Assembly: GCF_030730865.1 (NCBI RefSeq)
Contig: NZ_JAVALZ010000003.1
Coordinates: 496,001 to 560,000 of the forward strand
DNA from: Uliginosibacterium sp. 31-16
GTDB taxonomy: Bacteria > Pseudomonadota > Gammaproteobacteria > Burkholderiales > Rhodocyclaceae
Reading direction: 5' to 3'
Length of the DNA stretch: 64,000 nt
Both the position numbers and the translations under genes were made by a program. Below, piece after piece: positions 63,393 through 64,000 of this stretch (positions within the stretch are counted from its first letter, which is position 1; each line of letters opens with the position of its first letter). The notes under the pieces were generated by a model that did not search any database, had not been told where the DNA came from, and saw only the letters and a program-made list of their open reading frames with translations.

Positions 63393-64000
63393 GCGAAGTC
63401 ATAGCGCAATTGCCGCGGGTGCTGATCGTCGATGATTCGCGCATGGTGCGTGCATCGCTGGTCAAGCAGATACGCGACAAATTTGACGTGCGTGAAGAAA
63501 CCGATGGTGAAGCCGGCTGGCAAAGCCTGCTGCTGGATCCGACCATCGAAGTCGTGATTTCCGACATCGGCATGCCGCGCCTGGACGGTTTCGGCCTGCT
63601 CGCCCGGATTCGTGGCTCGCGGCTGTCGCGTGTGAACACCTTGCCGGTGCTGATCATCTCCGGCGAAGACGAGAACGAGGCGCGCATGAAAGCCCAGGCC
63701 ATGGGCGCCACCGATTTCATCACCAAGGGTACGCCGCGCGTCGAACTCGTCGCCCGGATCGAAGCGCTGGCGAAACTGGCCCAGACCCGCCGCGAGCTGG
63801 AAGAAAGCCGCGAACAGCTGGTGCGCCGCAACCGTGGCGATGTGTCGGTAATGGTCATCCAGGTGGATGGCTACGACAAACTGTGCGAAAGCTATGGTCA
63901 CAGCGTCGGTCAGCTTGTACACCGCAAGCTTTCCAAGCTGCTCTCGGCCAAGGTTCGCAAGGAAGACACCATTGCCCACCTGGCTGAAGGCCAGTTCGCG
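63389..64000 (+). CDS. Response regulator with degenerate GGDEF domain (C-terminus outside window)
   Basis: The first 204 codons are visible; the gene runs past base 64000. The receiver domain (about 10-130) has all key residues: VLIVDDSRMVR (acidic pair), VVISDIGMPRLDGFG (phospho-accepting Asp), LIISGEDENEA (Ser) and DFITKGTPRVELVARI (Lys). A short coiled linker, TRRELEESREQLVRR, leads into a GGDEF-like domain (VSVMVIQVDGYDKLCESYGHSVG). Where GGDEF should stand the sequence reads AEGQF, so cyclase activity is unlikely. It overlaps the reductase gene by 4 nt. Confidence 0.85.
   Translation, partial: MSEVIAQLPRVLIVDDSRMVRASLVKQIRDKFDVREETDGEAGWQSLLLDPTIEVVISDIGMPRLDGFGLLARIRGSRLSRVNTLPVLIISGEDENEARMKAQAMGATDFITKGTPRVELVARIEALAKLAQTRRELEESREQLVRRNRGDVSVMVIQVDGYDKLCESYGHSVGQLVHRKLSKLLSAKVRKEDTIAHLAEGQFA

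Noticed and set aside
1-64000. tRNA, rRNA or complete insertion sequences
   Set aside because: I looked through the gaps between genes for tRNA T-loop motifs, rRNA-like blocks and transposase signatures and saw none, though a short or divergent RNA gene could escape reading by eye.

Overview
The window reads as the chromosome of a motile, Gram-negative betaproteobacterium, most likely from the Rhodocyclales (inference). The evidence is the gene content and order: rsxABCDGE-nth, hrcA-nadK-recN, class-2 pyrD, a fliD-fliS-fliT-fliK set, and a quinone- and heme-based respiratory outfit. Most of it is G+C rich with tightly packed, overlapping operons. I see no rRNA, tRNA, CRISPR array, integrase or transposase gene.

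Layout. 1-8757 (minus strand): an Rnf/Rsx electron-transport operon, rsxA-rsxB-rsxC-[Gfo/Idh oxidoreductase]-rsxD-[riboflavin synthase]-rsxG-rsxE-nth, followed by a DUF1841 gene and a HAD hydrolase cut by the window edge. 9122-16166 (minus): pyrD, a cation-efflux gene, a YcgR-like PilZ protein, an FhlB-like protein, fliK, fliT, fliS, fliD and flaG. 16579-28988 (minus): two closely similar flagellins flanking a more AT-rich island with a 1747-residue multi-glycosyltransferase, a WecE-type aminotransferase, a methyltransferase and a methyltransferase-Stf0 sulfotransferase fusion. I read this as a flagellin glycosylation island making a decorated, possibly sulfated glycan. 29632-35134: holin-like membrane protein, hemH and hrcA (minus), then nadK and recN (plus). 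35210-43896 (plus): an alpha/beta hydrolase, a GlcG/HbpS-like protein, a B12-binding radical SAM protein, an MFS transporter, a rhamnogalacturonan-acetylesterase-like lipoprotein and an FAD protein. 43955-48328 (minus): TerC plus a secreted DUF1501/DUF1800 pair. 48664-49752 (plus): pectate lyase with a 34-serine linker. 50101-62116 (minus): a 15-repeat BNR propeller protein, two pseudouridine synthases, an AraC regulator, oligogalacturonate lyase, an ABC substrate-binding protein, mutL and an HDOD protein. 62364-64000 (plus): an AcuI/YhdH-type reductase and a response regulator with a degenerate GGDEF domain.

How the genes work together. Pectin use is spread over three loci: a secreted PL3 lyase, a CE12-type esterase with a perfect CRP-type site upstream, and a PL22 lyase beside a binding protein and an AraC regulator. 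The Rnf operon carries its own riboflavin synthase, which fits a complex built with several flavins. The flagellar genes combine secretion, chaperone, cap, filament and probable filament-glycosylation functions.

The most unusual signal is a dispersed family of 31-bp palindromic units repeated at an exact 40-bp period, usually three units (120 bp). Arrays occur between genes and also in frame inside five coding sequences (rsxC, fliK, an MFS gene, an rluF-like gene and mutL), in each case in an interdomain linker or loop. This looks like a mobile or expanding palindromic element tolerated as protein linker. All calls were made by reading the sequence; no database search was run.
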